Shown here piece by piece: positions 10,279 to 20,289 of a DNA stretch of 64,000 nt. The notes under the pieces were generated by a model, which did no database searches, had not been told where the DNA came from, and worked only from the letters and a program-made list of their open reading frames with translations. The translations under genes were made by a program, and so were the position numbers. Source of the DNA: Coccinella septempunctata (lineage: Eukaryota; Arthropoda; Insecta; Coleoptera; Coccinellidae); the NCBI RefSeq assembly GCF_907165205.1, contig NC_058194.1, positions 6,485,730 through 6,549,729 of the forward strand, given 5' to 3'. Every line of letters begins with the position of its first letter. Position 1 is the stretch's first letter.

Positions 10279-11329
10279 TATGGAGAGTAGAGAGAAGGAA
10301 AACGATCGCTGCTTTGAGACCACAGATTTTTTGTCCCCTAAAATATGTACCAATAGAGTAGTTCATGCTTTTGCCAACAGGCGCGCTGGCCATCACGAGA
10401 GTGCGAAATTTTGATTCAAACAAATTGTAGTTAGCTGAGTGAACTGTTTCCCTGGTGACGGATGATAGGAATATTATTATTTTCGATTTTTGATAAGAGA
10501 ACAACATAAATATGATCATGGTGAAATGTTGAAGCGTGCGCTAGTGTTAGAGTGTTTTGGCATTAGAAAGAAAAGGAGAAGAGATAAAATTTCCGAGAGC
10601 ATTTTTGAGAGAAAATTGGAAAAAAAACCTTTTCTCAAGGATCGACTCCGAATCAATTTGTGTGTCAAGAGCACTTTTGCGATGAAGATATCAAAAAGAT
10701 GATGGATTTATTATAAACGAAATCGAAATTGTCATCCCTCGTGAGAAGTTGACTCTTCTGAATAAGAATATCTAACTAATAAAACTACATGGTACAGAAG
10801 TAAATATTCTTGAAGAATTTTGTTGGCATAACATAATATATGGTTTCAATCGGTTCTCAGCTGAGTATTGGAAACAGAATCTACTCTAATATTTAAGTGA
10901 TAAATTTGAGATTGCTACCTTTTGCTGTCTTGATGTGTACTACTCCTCACTACAGATTTATATAATTTTGAAGATAACGGTAAACCAACTAACAAAGCTG
11001 CTTTCAATAAACAATGATAAACAAAAGTAGGTACAATTTTTTTGATTAGTGATTTCTTTTGAAATTCATTGATTTCGACTTGTATTTTATTGCATATTAT
11101 TCAGAGAACTCATATTTAATATAGATTCGAAGAAAGGTATTTGAAAAATCATCAGAAAAACCACGATGACACATAACCTAAAATAAAATGAAGGCTGTTC
11201 AAATTGACGCTTGCATCCCCACCCCTTATCGATACCCGCTGCAATCGCAGCGACACCTATCCTACGTTTCCCGTTTTCGGGGACACATTTTTAATACGTC
11301 GATCGTTCTCCTTCTCTCTACTCTCCATA
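10279..11329 (+). mobile_element. Element F, copy 1 (about 1.05 kb, hAT/P-like, THAP remnant)
   Basis: Terminal inverted repeats of about 28 bp (TATGGAGAGTAGAGAGAAGG and its complement). The flanks GCTACAAT / CTTACAAT look like a diverged 8 bp duplication; copy 2 (40133-41194) has a perfect one. Around 10610-10740 it encodes a short stretch resembling the C-terminal half of a THAP zinc finger (VCQ.HF.DEDI, then GFIINEIEIVIPREKL in a shifted frame). THAP is the DNA-binding domain of P-type transposases, so F is probably a deletion derivative of a P-like element. No full transposase. Confidence 0.7.
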
Positions 11330-11372
11330 CTTACAATGGAAGCGGTAAAGGAAAGAGAAACGTGTTGCAGAG

Positions 11373-11459
11373 CAAAGATTATAGAGATAGATAGAGAGAG
11401 AGATTATAGAGAGATTCTCTATAATCTTTGGCCAAAGAGTATCAAGTTGTTACTCTTTG
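11373..11459. repeat. Two adjacent palindromes of the CAAAG families
   Basis: 11373-11430 has arms CAAAGATTATAGAG / CTATAATCTTTG around AG-rich sequence; 11433-11459 has arms CAAAGAGTA / TACTCTTTG. The flanks do not form a perfect 8 bp duplication (CTTTGGC versus CTTTGGT beside the second), so these are older or rearranged members of the micro-palindrome set. Confidence 0.55.
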
Positions 11460-11570
11460 CTTTGGTCTAGAGAAAGTTAGAGCTAGAAGTGGCAAAAAGC
11501 TCGATAAAAGTGTTTAGTTTGCTGTTGTCCAACATCTCTATGTTTTTTTTTTGTTGACATTTACTGTGCA

Positions 11571-11604
11571 CATTGAAATCTATGGGAAGCCATAGAGTTC
11601 AATG
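11571..11604. mobile_element. Micro-palindrome insertion 5 (34 bp)
   Basis: Starts CATTGAAATCTATGGG and ends CCATAGAGTTCAATG, flanked by ACTGTGCA (11563-11570, 11605-11612). Confidence 0.85.
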
Positions 11605-11613
11605 ACTGTGCAT

Positions 11614-11629
11614 CAGAGATATATCTCTG
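11614..11629. mobile_element. Micro-palindrome insertion 6 (16 bp)
   Basis: CAGAGATATATCTCTG, a perfect palindrome flanked by CTGTGCAT (11606-11613, 11630-11637). Its target overlaps the duplication made by insertion 5, so the two hit the same site one base apart. Confidence 0.8.
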
Positions 11630-11859
11630 CTGTGCATCTACTCCATGTTTGTTTACGTTTACCCCAATATTTGAATGTTTATTATTATCGTATTTGTGTT
11701 CGATGTAATAGTGTTTCGTGCGTTTTAAGACTTGAGTATCAAGAATTTCGGTGTTGATATGCCAGGAAATTGTGTAATTTGTGGAAACTATGCCGAAAAC
11801 GATAGATTCGGATTGGGGTAAACGTAAACAAAAACAAGTTGATGTTGGACACAGAGAGC

Positions 11860-12040
11860 CAAGGGCGGATTTAGGGGGGGGGGGCACGGGGGCACGTGCC
11901 CCCCCCAGACGGACGGATCTTTCTATACATAGTTGAACTCTTAAAAATAAACTTGAAGTTCATTTCTCACATTTACTGTTGATTTTTTGCTTGTCTGCCC
12001 GTTGTGCCCCCCCCAGAAAAAAATCCTGGATCCGCCCTTG
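11860..12040. mobile_element. hAT-type MITE (181 bp)
   Basis: Terminal repeats CAAGGGCGGAT / ATCCGCCCTTG with a G-run and C-run just inside, and a perfect 8 bp duplication CAGAGAGC (11852-11859, 12041-12048). This is an ordinary-sized MITE with the same ends and duplication length as the micro-palindromes, useful as a comparison. Confidence 0.8.
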
Positions 12041-12095
12041 CAGAGAGCTATCCTTCGTAGCTGCGCAATGCGGTATCTTCTCTTTCCTCTATCTA

Positions 12096-12115
12096 CATTG
12101 AACTTTAGTTCAATG
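12096..12115. mobile_element. Micro-palindrome insertion 7 (20 bp)
   Basis: CATTGAACTTTAGTTCAATG flanked by TCTATCTA (12088-12095, 12116-12123). The end CATTGAACT is shared with insertions 3, 5, 17, 18, 20, 21 and 23 but the centre differs. Confidence 0.8.
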
Positions 12116-12129
12116 TCTATCTACGAGCG

Positions 12130-12950
12130 GGCGCCCTCAACGGTAATTGGATTCGCGAATATCGCAGCGCCGTTGAGGGCGCTGCGAAATGAAAACAAAC
12201 TTTGACGTTTGTCAGTACTCTTTTCGAGATTTGTACGGCCTAACAGAGTTTTTCTAGAAAAGCAAGATATTTATCGGAGTTATCGGAAGTGAATTGATTG
12301 ATTTAGTTTCATGAAGAAAGATCGACATTCTTTGGAAATATTTAATTTGAAAAGGATGAATTGTGGAATAGAATCGAGCGATGATATTGGTGATCCACTG
12401 TACCTAGACACAAAATCCTATTATTTCACAGATTCTTTCTTGAATTAAACCTAGCTAATAATGTTGAGGCAGCATATACTGATGAGTTTGTAAAGTTTCT
12501 ATTTACAGTATTTCAATTCCATGTTATGATATAGGTATTCCTGATACTGAAATCTCAAGAGACATAAATACGATTAAGCTCATGGAACAAGTTTTACAGA
12601 TGAGAAAAAGCATTCATTTGGAAGTATGAAAATTATGAAATTGTATTTCTAAATGGTCAATTGAATTTAGCAGAAATCTCTCGCAAAGAAAAATCGTTTA
12701 ACCTAACTCCTGCCAGTTGAAAGCACTGGTATAAATACCTTTTCCAATATTTTTTCGGAATCAATATTTCTATTCAGAAACCCAGACAATAATCCCAATA
12801 TAACTTCTCCAAATAATAATTATAATTGTTAGACAACGTGAGATACGGGAAAACATAAGAAACAAAACTTGTTTTGACTTTGCAGTACTGACAAAGTAGT
12901 TTCGTAATTCAGTCGGCAGAGGGCGTCTAGATTTTTGGATTCGCCGATAT
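12130..12950 (-). mobile_element. Element E, copy 2, with an inverted duplication of one end
   Basis: Reverse-orientation copy of the element at 5238-6032. The left end is palindromic: GCGCCCTCAACGG at 12130 is mirrored by CCGTTGAGGGCGC at about 12166, so about 30 bp of the terminus have been duplicated in inverse. The other end is GGATTCGCC at about 12938-12946. It lies within the LETM1-RINT1 intergenic region. Confidence 0.7.
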
Positions 12951-12964
12951 CTCCTTGCTACTAC

Positions 12965-13036
12965 CAAAGATTATAGAGTTAGGTTAACCTAACCTAACCT
13001 AACCTAACCTAACCTAACCTAACTCTATAATCTTTG
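12965..13036. mobile_element. Micro-palindrome insertion 8 (72 bp) carrying telomere-like (AACCT)7
   Basis: Arms CAAAGATTATAGAGTTAGG / CCTAACTCTATAATCTTTG, flanked by GCTACTAC (12957-12964, 13037-13044). The interior is (AACCT)7, the complement of the insect telomere unit TTAGG. GTTAGG is native to this terminal repeat (compare 33483-33492), so local slippage is as plausible as telomerase capture. Confidence 0.8.
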
Positions 13037-13044
13037 GCTACTAC

Positions 13045-13065
13045 CAGAGACCAGAGTTGTCTCTG
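13045..13065. mobile_element. Micro-palindrome insertion 9 (21 bp)
   Basis: Starts CAGAGAC, ends GTCTCTG, flanked by a 7 bp repeat CTACTAC. Its left flank is the right duplication of insertion 8, so this is a second insertion into the same target. Confidence 0.7.
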
Positions 13066-13161
13066 CTACTACTGTTATCTCTCTTTTCTACCACCCCCCA
13101 CTCTCTCGTGGGTATTCCTCGATGCGGTGAACAGGAAAACCACGTGAAGGCCTGTCCATGT

Positions 13162-13183
13162 CAAAGAGTTATCTAACTCTTTG
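13162..13183. mobile_element. Micro-palindrome insertion 10 (22 bp), in LETM1 5' flank
   Basis: Arms CAAAGAGTTA / TAACTCTTTG, flanked by GTCCATGT (13154-13161, 13184-13191). It lies about 105 bases upstream of the proposed LETM1 start codon. The target resembles the GC-rich palindromic 8-mers preferred by P elements. Confidence 0.8.
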
Positions 13184-13287
13184 GTCCATGTATTATTAGG
13201 TCTATGATCATTATCAAATCAAAGTCGAGGCAAGCCGAAATAGGTGTTTTACGTATACCTAGTTTTATATGAAACTGTAAAATAAAA

Positions 13288-15302
13288 ATGTTCCATTTCG
13301 TTCGAAAATCTGCTATCAGTAGCTCTGGCATTTTAAAAAGTAAAAATGAGTTGAATTTTGTCACTTACGAATATTTGATAATACTTTCATTTCAGGTAGT
13401 CTGACAGTAAGATGTATAACAGAACGAGAATGTTTTCAATCCCCTATAATTTCAATGAATATTATAAATTCCAATTTGTCCTTCACAAGCAATCATTACA
13501 GCTCATCAGATAGTACAGTTTCACCTGTGCTTTATTCTAAAAAAATTGTATTTAGGAATATATCATTTTCACCTATAGATTTAAGTAAAGAACCTTTGAA
13601 GCCATCTTCCAAAGTGGAAGTAACAGTAGAGAATTTAAAAAAGAAAAAGGACGATGAACAAAAAGCTTCTACTGCAATAATTCATGAGCCTGTAAAGGAA
13701 ATAATGAAAAAAAAATCTTTGAAAGAAAAAATTGTTGCTGAACTAGTTCATTATTATCATGGTTTCCGATTACTTTTCATTGATATGAAGATATCATGTG
13801 GCTTATTATGGAGAGTGTTGAACGGATATAGCTTAAGTAGACGTGAATATCGTCTCTTAATCAGAACTACTGGAGACATGTTCCGTCTTCTGCCATTTTC
13901 AGTTTTTATAATTGTACCTTTTATGGAGTTTCTATTACCTGTTTTCATCAAATTTTTTCCTGGAATGCTACCTTCAACTTTTCAGACAGCATCAGATACA
14001 GATGATAAAAATAAAAAAAATTTAAAGGTGAAATTGGAAATGGCAAAATTTTTACAAGAAACATTAGATAATATGTCCTTACAACACAAGGATCATTATT
14101 CAGAAGAGGCAAAACAGTTTGCTGAATGGTTCCATCGTGTGAGAACATCAGGTGAAAGAGTATCTAATGAGGAAATAATGAAATATTCTAAACTATTTGA
14201 AGATGAAATTACTTTGGACTCTCTATCCCGGAGCCAATTGGTAGCTTTATGCAGAGTGCTAGAAGTACAAACACTTGGAACTAATAATTTATTACGTTTT
14301 CAATTAAGAATGAAACTTCGTTCTTTAGCAGCAGATGATAAAATGATACAGAAAGAAGGAATTGATGCTTTAACTTTAGCTGAAGTTCAACAGGCTTGTA
14401 GGTCTAGAGGTATGCGGGCATATGGTTTATCTGAAGAACGTTTAAGATCCCAATTATCTCAGTGGTTAGATTTAAGTTTAAATGAGAAAGTTCCACCTTC
14501 CCTACTTCTTCTATCAAGGGCACTAATGCTTCCTGAGACAATTCCAACAAGTGATCAATTGAAGGCAACTATTTCTACACTACCTGATGCTATTATAACA
14601 CAAACCAAAGCTGCCATTGGAGAAAAGGAAGGTAAAATTGACAATAAAGTAGCATTTGAACTATTAAAAGAAGAGGAAAGAAGGATTAAAGAAGAGAGAA
14701 AGGAGAAGAAGGAGCAAGAAGACAAATTAAAAGAAAAAGTGGATAAAGAGACCTTAGTAGACACTGCTCCTATAATTTCTGTAGATTCAGAAAAATTAAC
14801 ACTAGAAAAATTGAATGAAAAGCCTAAAGATAGGGAACTAGAAACAAAAGATATAGAGATAATTGAAAATGCATTAGATAGTATTTCAAAAGAGAAAAAG
14901 TTTATTGTTGAAAAAGAGGAACTACAGGATCTCAAGGAAGAATTAGCTGATTATAAGGAAGATGTTGAGAATCTTGAGAAAGCTGTTTCTTCACAAGAGA
15001 AACCAGAGATAAAAGAAAGTAAAGCTGCTAAGAGATTATTCAATAGAGTTAATAAAATGATACATAAACTGGATACGAAGCTTGTGGAGCTCAATGAAAA
15101 GGAAGCACAACTCAAAAAAGATTTGGAAATAGAAGAGACAGAAAAAAAAAAGCAAGAAGTACTTAAAATTGAGGATATCATAACTGCAATCAAGCAGATA
15201 AGGGATGTCCCAGATCAGTCAAGATTGGATAAAATCACCAAGGTATTGAGGAAGATTGATGATGATCTTGATGGATCTGTTAAAGTGGAAGATGTTTTGA
15301 AG
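13288..15302 (+). CDS. Letm1: LETM1, exons 1-2 (mitochondrial inner-membrane protein)
   Basis: LETM1 sits in the mitochondrial inner membrane and supports K+/H+ (and proposed Ca2+/H+) exchange, ribosome binding and cristae shape. I place the start at ATG 13288: MFHFVRKSAISSSGILK is a typical basic presequence, ending at a GTAAAA donor (13340). A 56 bp intron ends TTTCAG at 13395, and exon 2 joins in frame (AGT codon split) 20 codons before the more obvious ATG at 13455. The transmembrane segment (LLPFSVFIIVPFMEFLLPVF) is at about residues 183-202 of the 736-residue product, followed by the LETM1 ribosome-binding domain, a long charged coiled coil, and the EF-hand-like DDDLDGSVKVED at the exon end. 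The donor AAG|GTGAGA is at 15302/15303; reading through gives a spurious stop at 15342. Confidence 0.9.
13340..13395 (+). other. LETM1 intron 1 (56 bp, inferred)
   Basis: GTAAAAATG...TTTCATTTCAG. Splicing joins exon 1 (phase 1) to exon 2 and keeps the frame open; both the presequence and the upstream open frame of exon 2 support it. It is predicted from sequence only. Confidence 0.75.
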
Positions 15303-15344
15303 GTGAGATTATATTCCCACTTACTAGTGAAATTTATTACATAA

Positions 15345-15719
15345 CTTTAAATTGCGTCAGATGCATAGACCTCGCAGAACATGATTAAAATCAATTAGTC
15401 TAAGTATAATCTAACTATGTAGTTTGAAGAACTTTATTGAAGATCTTGGAATTAAGTCTAATAGTTCACTCTTTACCAGTTAGCTGGTAAATCTACTCTA
15501 TTTGTAGTAATTTCTATGTTGGGAATACATCTGTTTGGTAAATGCAACACATTGAATTGAGAAAAGACGAAAATTTAGTATAGCCAATACATGCAATTTT
15601 TATGTTTGGTTCCCTTTATAAAAATTCGATAAAATATCTTAGAAACAAAAAAAGCCTGGATTGATGCAGCCATGACACATCATTGGTCATTTTCAATCGT
15701 GAATGCCTAGTCGAAAGTT
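15345..15719. other. LETM1 intron sequence, no feature seen
   Basis: AT-rich intron DNA between the exon 2 donor and the LINE poly(A) tract. No open frame or repeat terminus stands out. Confidence 0.5.
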
Positions 15720-15923
15720 ATTTTTTTTTTTTTTTTATTTTATGAAAATAGGAATACAAACGGGTGTTCCAACCCAAAAAAAGTATTCACAAATTACATG
15801 GGAAAAAAATCATACAATCAAAAATAGAAAATTTCAACCTGAAATAGTTTCAAAACAACACTGTACAAAATGATAAATTATTCTTTCGATAATTTATAAG
15901 AAAAGCACTCACGAAACAACATT

Positions 15924-18764
15924 CTATGATAGTTTTTTTTTTAGTAGTTTTTTGAATTGAAAAATGGACGTATTAAAGGGATCGGTATCGCTAAATTCCG
16001 TGTTAAACGTCGTCAAAAATCTACAAATTGGCGAATTTTGCGTTACGTTCAAACGACGGAAAGGGACAGCAAAAGTTTCCCTCGATCTTAATCTTTTCTC
16101 GGGAACTCTAAAGGACAACAGCTGTAGAATAGAGGGAACCAAAAAGATGCCGTTCAGAACTTTATATAAAAAACTCATATCATAAATTTTTCTGCGGTTT
16201 TCTAAACTAAGCATATTGAACCTAGCCTGAGCTTCAGTGTAATCATGATCTTTTATGAGCAGATTATTACGGTATGACAGATATTTGAGAAATTTATGTT
16301 GCACTCTTTCTAATCTTTTAATATGACATTCATAATGAGGGTTCCAAATCGAAGAGGCAAAGTTCAGTTTATTCAGAACGAAGGTGTTGTACAGCGTGAG
16401 TAAACTCTTATTAGTCCTGAACAATTTAGCTTGTCGGAGAGTGAATCCAAGCATTTTATTCGAAGATGAAATTATGTGATCGATATGTTGAATGAAAGTT
16501 AACTTGGTATCTAAGAACACTCCCAAATCACGAACACCTTCAACCCGTCGCAACTGAACTTGGTCTATTTTATACCCGAACTTCAAGACATTTGTATTCC
16601 TGGTAAATGAAATAATGGAACATTTACTCAAATTAAGGAAGAGAAAGTTCTCTCTGCAGTACTGAGAGAACCTATCCAAATCCTCTTGAAGTAGAACGAA
16701 GTCCTCAATGCTCTTTATCTTTAGAAATATTTTGAGGTCATCCGCATAAAACAAAAAATCAGCAGTACGGAAACAGGAGGAGATATTATTAATATAAATG
16801 ATAAACAGTAAGGGTCCCAGGTGCGAACCCTGAGGCACTCCCGATGTGCTAGAAAAATATCTCGATTTCTGCCCTCCCACACATACAAACTGGGATCTCC
16901 GCAACACATATGATATTACCCACCTCAATAGACTGCCACATATTCCCACTTCTGCAAGTCTGCGAAAAAGTACACTATGATTAACCTTATCGAAAGCTTT
17001 TTTAAAATCCGTGTATATTACGTCTGTCTGATTTTGCGATTCGAATCCATCATGTAGGGCTTCAAGGAAACCCACCAAATTGGTCTCTAGATTCCTACCT
17101 TTAACAAATCCGTGCTGGTTTTCAATTATCAGGTGCCTTATATGGTGACCTAATGAGCGCTGAACGAGGGATTCAAATAATTTTGGAATAGCGGAGAGAA
17201 TAGCAATAGGTCTATAGTTCTGAACGAGATCCTTCCGGCCCTCCTTATGAACTGGAACGATTTTAGAAAGTTTCCAGCGACGTGGGAAATCTCCACTCCG
17301 GAGCGATCGGTTGAAGAGAATAGTAAGTGGTAATGATAAAGATTTAGAACAATTTTTCAAAAATATAGGCGGAATCTCATCGGGACCAGGTCCCTTATTA
17401 GGATCTAATGCTTTTAAAGCTTCTTCCACGATCGCTCCAGATAGGGAAACATCGCTTAAGTAATTACTGCTGTAGATGCTCTCCACACAATGCAAGTCAT
17501 CAATCGGGGATGAAGGTGGTTCGAAAACAGAACTAAAATAATCAGCAAAACGCTCAGAAATTTCTTTCGAGGATGTTGCTTCAGTAGCTCCATCACTCAT
17601 AACTGATGGAAATTTACCATGACCTTTCTTACGAGATATATACTTGTAGAAACTATTAGGATTCTTTGGTAACTCCTGCTCTATATGGTCAAGATAGCTG
17701 TAGAAATCCCTAGAAATAAGTTTTTTTGAAAGTTTTCTGAGCTTTTTGAATCTATAATGATGATATATGTCATTGTAAATTTTATATTTCTTATGAATGC
17801 TACACTTCTGCCGAATGATACGTATTGTTTCCTCGGAATAAAAGTAAGGGAATTTTTTATTTATTTTGGTTTTGGGTATATATTCGGTGATCAATTTATC
17901 GAGCATCTCGTAGAGAACATCCACGCCATCGTTTACATCTAAATCTCCCAAGAGGGAGTTCCAATCTACCATCAAGAGTTCAGAATTGATCGCATCGTAG
18001 TCGCCCCTTTTGAAATTAAATTTGAATGAGCAGTTCGTTCTTAGGTAGCTACGAACCCTTATATTGAAAAAGAACTCTATTGCTGGATGATGGTCATCCT
18101 CACTAACCATAGGAGCGTCACTACGACAAACGCGATCAATCCAATTTTTATTACACAAAATTAGGTCGAGCATTCTACCATTCCTATTAAAAATATTATT
18201 GAACTGTTTCAAATGCGAAAAATTCAAAGTATCCACAAAATGGGCATATTTATTTTCTACTTGTGAAGCAACTAATACATCACACGATGTTTGTCTCTCC
18301 CACTTTAAGGAAGAGCAGTTAAAGTCACCACAGAGCAGTATTATGTCCTGGTCACGGAAATTCAAAATATTGTCTTCCAATTTACTTGCAAATGAGTTGT
18401 AAGCCGTCTCGTTACCAGGTGCTATGTACACACAACAAATGTAGATTCTTATTCTATTGAGATCTATTACCACCCAAAGGTCCTCTTGGTCACTACTAAA
18501 CTCCGGGACAAATCTAGCATTCAAATAGTCACGCACTAGCAAAAGCACCCCACCTCCGTCTTTTTTCATGGTTTGAGTTAAGTCTCTATCTCGCCTGAAG
18601 ACGTTAAAATTGTCATCAACTAACTCGTCATCGCATATATTTTTATTCAACCATGATTCAGTCACAGCGATTACGTCGAACGAACTAGATATTACACTCA
18701 GTTTGAAGTCATGTAATTTAGTACGCAATCCGCGCACATTTTGGTATAGAACGTGTAGAGCCAT
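15924..18764 (-). CDS. LINE ORF2, intact endonuclease-reverse transcriptase (946 residues)
   Basis: Target-primed reverse transcription enzyme. The APE-type endonuclease occupies about residues 1-230, with E36 (VTESWL), GDFN at 146-149 and the SEDDHH motif at 221-226. The reverse transcriptase includes NYRPIAILS (516-524), catalytic D586 (YTDFKKAFD), SGVPQGSHLGPLLF (641-654) and YADD at 673-676. The C-terminal domain continues to the stop at 15924 without interruption. All catalytic positions that I can check are present, unlike the other LINEs here. It starts at ATG 18764, which gives MALHVLYQNVRGLR, the normal N-terminus of this family. It runs antisense to LETM1. Confidence 0.85.
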   Translation of the reverse strand: MALHVLYQNVRGLRTKLHDFKLSVISSSFDVIAVTESWLNKNICDDELVDDNFNVFRRDRDLTQTMKKDGGGVLLLVRDYLNARFVPEFSSDQEDLWVVIDLNRIRIYICCVYIAPGNETAYNSFASKLEDNILNFRDQDIILLCGDFNCSSLKWERQTSCDVLVASQVENKYAHFVDTLNFSHLKQFNNIFNRNGRMLDLILCNKNWIDRVCRSDAPMVSEDDHHPAIEFFFNIRVRSYLRTNCSFKFNFKRGDYDAINSELLMVDWNSLLGDLDVNDGVDVLYEMLDKLITEYIPKTKINKKFPYFYSEETIRIIRQKCSIHKKYKIYNDIYHHYRFKKLRKLSKKLISRDFYSYLDHIEQELPKNPNSFYKYISRKKGHGKFPSVMSDGATEATSSKEISERFADYFSSVFEPPSSPIDDLHCVESIYSSNYLSDVSLSGAIVEEALKALDPNKGPGPDEIPPIFLKNCSKSLSLPLTILFNRSLRSGDFPRRWKLSKIVPVHKEGRKDLVQNYRPIAILSAIPKLFESLVQRSLGHHIRHLIIENQHGFVKGRNLETNLVGFLEALHDGFESQNQTDVIYTDFKKAFDKVNHSVLFRRLAEVGICGSLLRWVISYVLRRSQFVCVGGQKSRYFSSTSGVPQGSHLGPLLFIIYINNISSCFRTADFLFYADDLKIFLKIKSIEDFVLLQEDLDRFSQYCRENFLFLNLSKCSIISFTRNTNVLKFGYKIDQVQLRRVEGVRDLGVFLDTKLTFIQHIDHIISSSNKMLGFTLRQAKLFRTNKSLLTLYNTFVLNKLNFASSIWNPHYECHIKRLERVQHKFLKYLSYRNNLLIKDHDYTEAQARFNMLSLENRRKIYDMSFLYKVLNGIFLVPSILQLLSFRVPEKRLRSRETFAVPFRRLNVTQNSPICRFLTTFNTEFSDTDPFNTSIFQFKKLLKKKLS

Positions 18765-18831
18765 TTTATCGTTTTCTTTTATTTTTAATTTAATTTTATA
18801 TACACGTTATATACATATACATATATGTATA

Positions 18832-19837
18832 TTAAGACAACCTGCTTAAATCAGATTCATTTTGTATCTGTATAATTTTAGATGTTTCATTTTTTCTTAT
18901 AAGAATGCTACCATTCTGAATCCACACAAACCTGTAACCCTTTTCTCTGGCAAATTTGCGAGCTGATTTGAAAATAATCTTATTTTTGGTAGTTAGATGT
19001 TCATTTACGTAGAATTTTTCCGCTAGGCCATCGATTTTGAAGCCGCTCCTTCCACCCAAATCGCCACGTTTCGCTTTAACAGCAGACATGAATTTATCCC
19101 TCATTGATTTGGAAACAAACTTCACCACGATATTCTTCGGCTTGTTTTCGATTTTTGTGGGCACACGAGTAATGGATGATAATTCTTGAGGCTCAACGAC
19201 TATGCCGACACATTCTCCAATCTTTTTAACAACGTCATTTAAATTTTCGTTTTTCTTTTCAGGAATATCCATAATTTCGATGTTATTTAATCTAGCATTC
19301 TGTTCAATCATATCCAATCTGATCTGTAGATTGGAAACTTCTTTTTTGAGGAAATCATTCTCCATTTTGATTTGATTGACTAATTTCAAGGCCTCATTAA
19401 TCTTGCCTAATTTGTTCTCGAAATCGCTTATTTTATTCGAGCAGAAGGTAACGGAGCTCCGAAGTTCTCTCACCTCGCCCCTCATAGCAGAAACCTCAGT
19501 TTTTACAGATGTCATCAATTTAATCGCGCTTACATCCGACGGCATCACAATCTCGTCCTCAGCGTCGCCAGCATCCCAACGTTCGGAAGACGCCGATAAT
19601 CCATGCGGAGACTCGGACGAAACATGAATCACCGGCGAAGATGCGTCACCAGGTTCACGCTCGCCGCGACATCCAACACACTCCCATCTGCCCCCCGGCA
19701 TATTGTTTATCAGCGATAATTGGTTTTTTGACAGATCTGAGCATCTGCCATTTGCATGTAAAAAACACCCGGCATTTATTGCACTGCATACCTGGAGATT
19801 TTCTGTTGAGAGATCTGGTACAATTTCCACAAGCGGG
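18832..19837 (-). pseudogene. LINE ORF1: PHD-like finger, coiled coil, RNA-binding region; frameshifted
   Basis: Nucleic-acid-binding partner of the ORF2 at 15924-18764. The true start is probably ATG at about 19837 (MPACGNCTRSL), giving CGNC ... CNKC; that frame is lost in the middle of the finger. The second half of the finger (GCFLHANGRC ... WECVGC) continues in the adjacent frame, which is then open for over 300 residues: an acidic linker, a coiled coil at about 105-180, and an RRM-like segment (NIEIMDIPEKK ... YVNEHLTTKN). A one- or two-base frameshift near 19765-19790 is the only visible lesion. A sequencing error cannot be excluded. Confidence 0.75.
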
Positions 19838-20289
19838 CATGATGATAAGTTCAGTCAGACAAAGCAATAGTATTCACCAAAATTCAAGCTACAAGATGGT
19901 ATAAGTTTCTTTTCAAAAGCACAGTTATTCGTATGATAATTCAACAGAAACAACGAGAGCACAAATCAGCGACCGGCATCAACGAAGTTCCACGACGATT
20001 GTCTGCACTTTTATAGAGCTAGCTTTACGTCTTCTGAGAAGAATATCTGGTTATCAGTGTTTTTGTACAACAGTCATTTATCTACTGAATAAGTCATCGG
20101 AAGTGCCTGGAATCCCTTCTCGAGTTAGTTGAGTTATTGGATGTGTGGATAAATGATTCAAATTCATTGTGTATTTTATGACAGTGTGACATAACGTGCG
20201 GTGTGGGAACACCCGCGTACCCCTGAGAATTTCCGAACTCCTATTGCGCCTCCTTCCTATATCTTCTTACCTCTTATAACGTGAAGTTA

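Larger units (their letters stand above)
15720..20020 (-). mobile_element. Near-complete jockey/CR1-like LINE inside the LETM1 intron, antisense
   Basis: A T-run at 15720-15737 is the poly(A) tail of a minus-strand element; a short 3' UTR (15738-15923), ORF2, a 67 bp gap, ORF1 and a 5' UTR of uncertain end (about 20000-20200) follow. I did not find a clear target duplication. ORF2 is intact, so this is the youngest-looking LINE in the window. Confidence 0.8.

Noticed and set aside
12975..13024. Chromosome end or large interstitial telomere
   Set aside because: Only seven units, bounded by transposon arms with an 8 bp duplication and unique sequence on both sides.
13455..13457. LETM1 start at the internal ATG
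   Set aside because: The frame is open upstream to a splice acceptor, and a presequence exon joins in phase.
14555..15193. Minus-strand Ser/Phe-rich frames opposite LETM1
   Set aside because: They are antisense shadows of the Lys/Glu-rich coiled coil.
15303..15344. LETM1 C-terminus VRLYSHLLVKFIT
   Set aside because: It is intron read-through after a GTGAGA donor; conserved sequence resumes at 32216.
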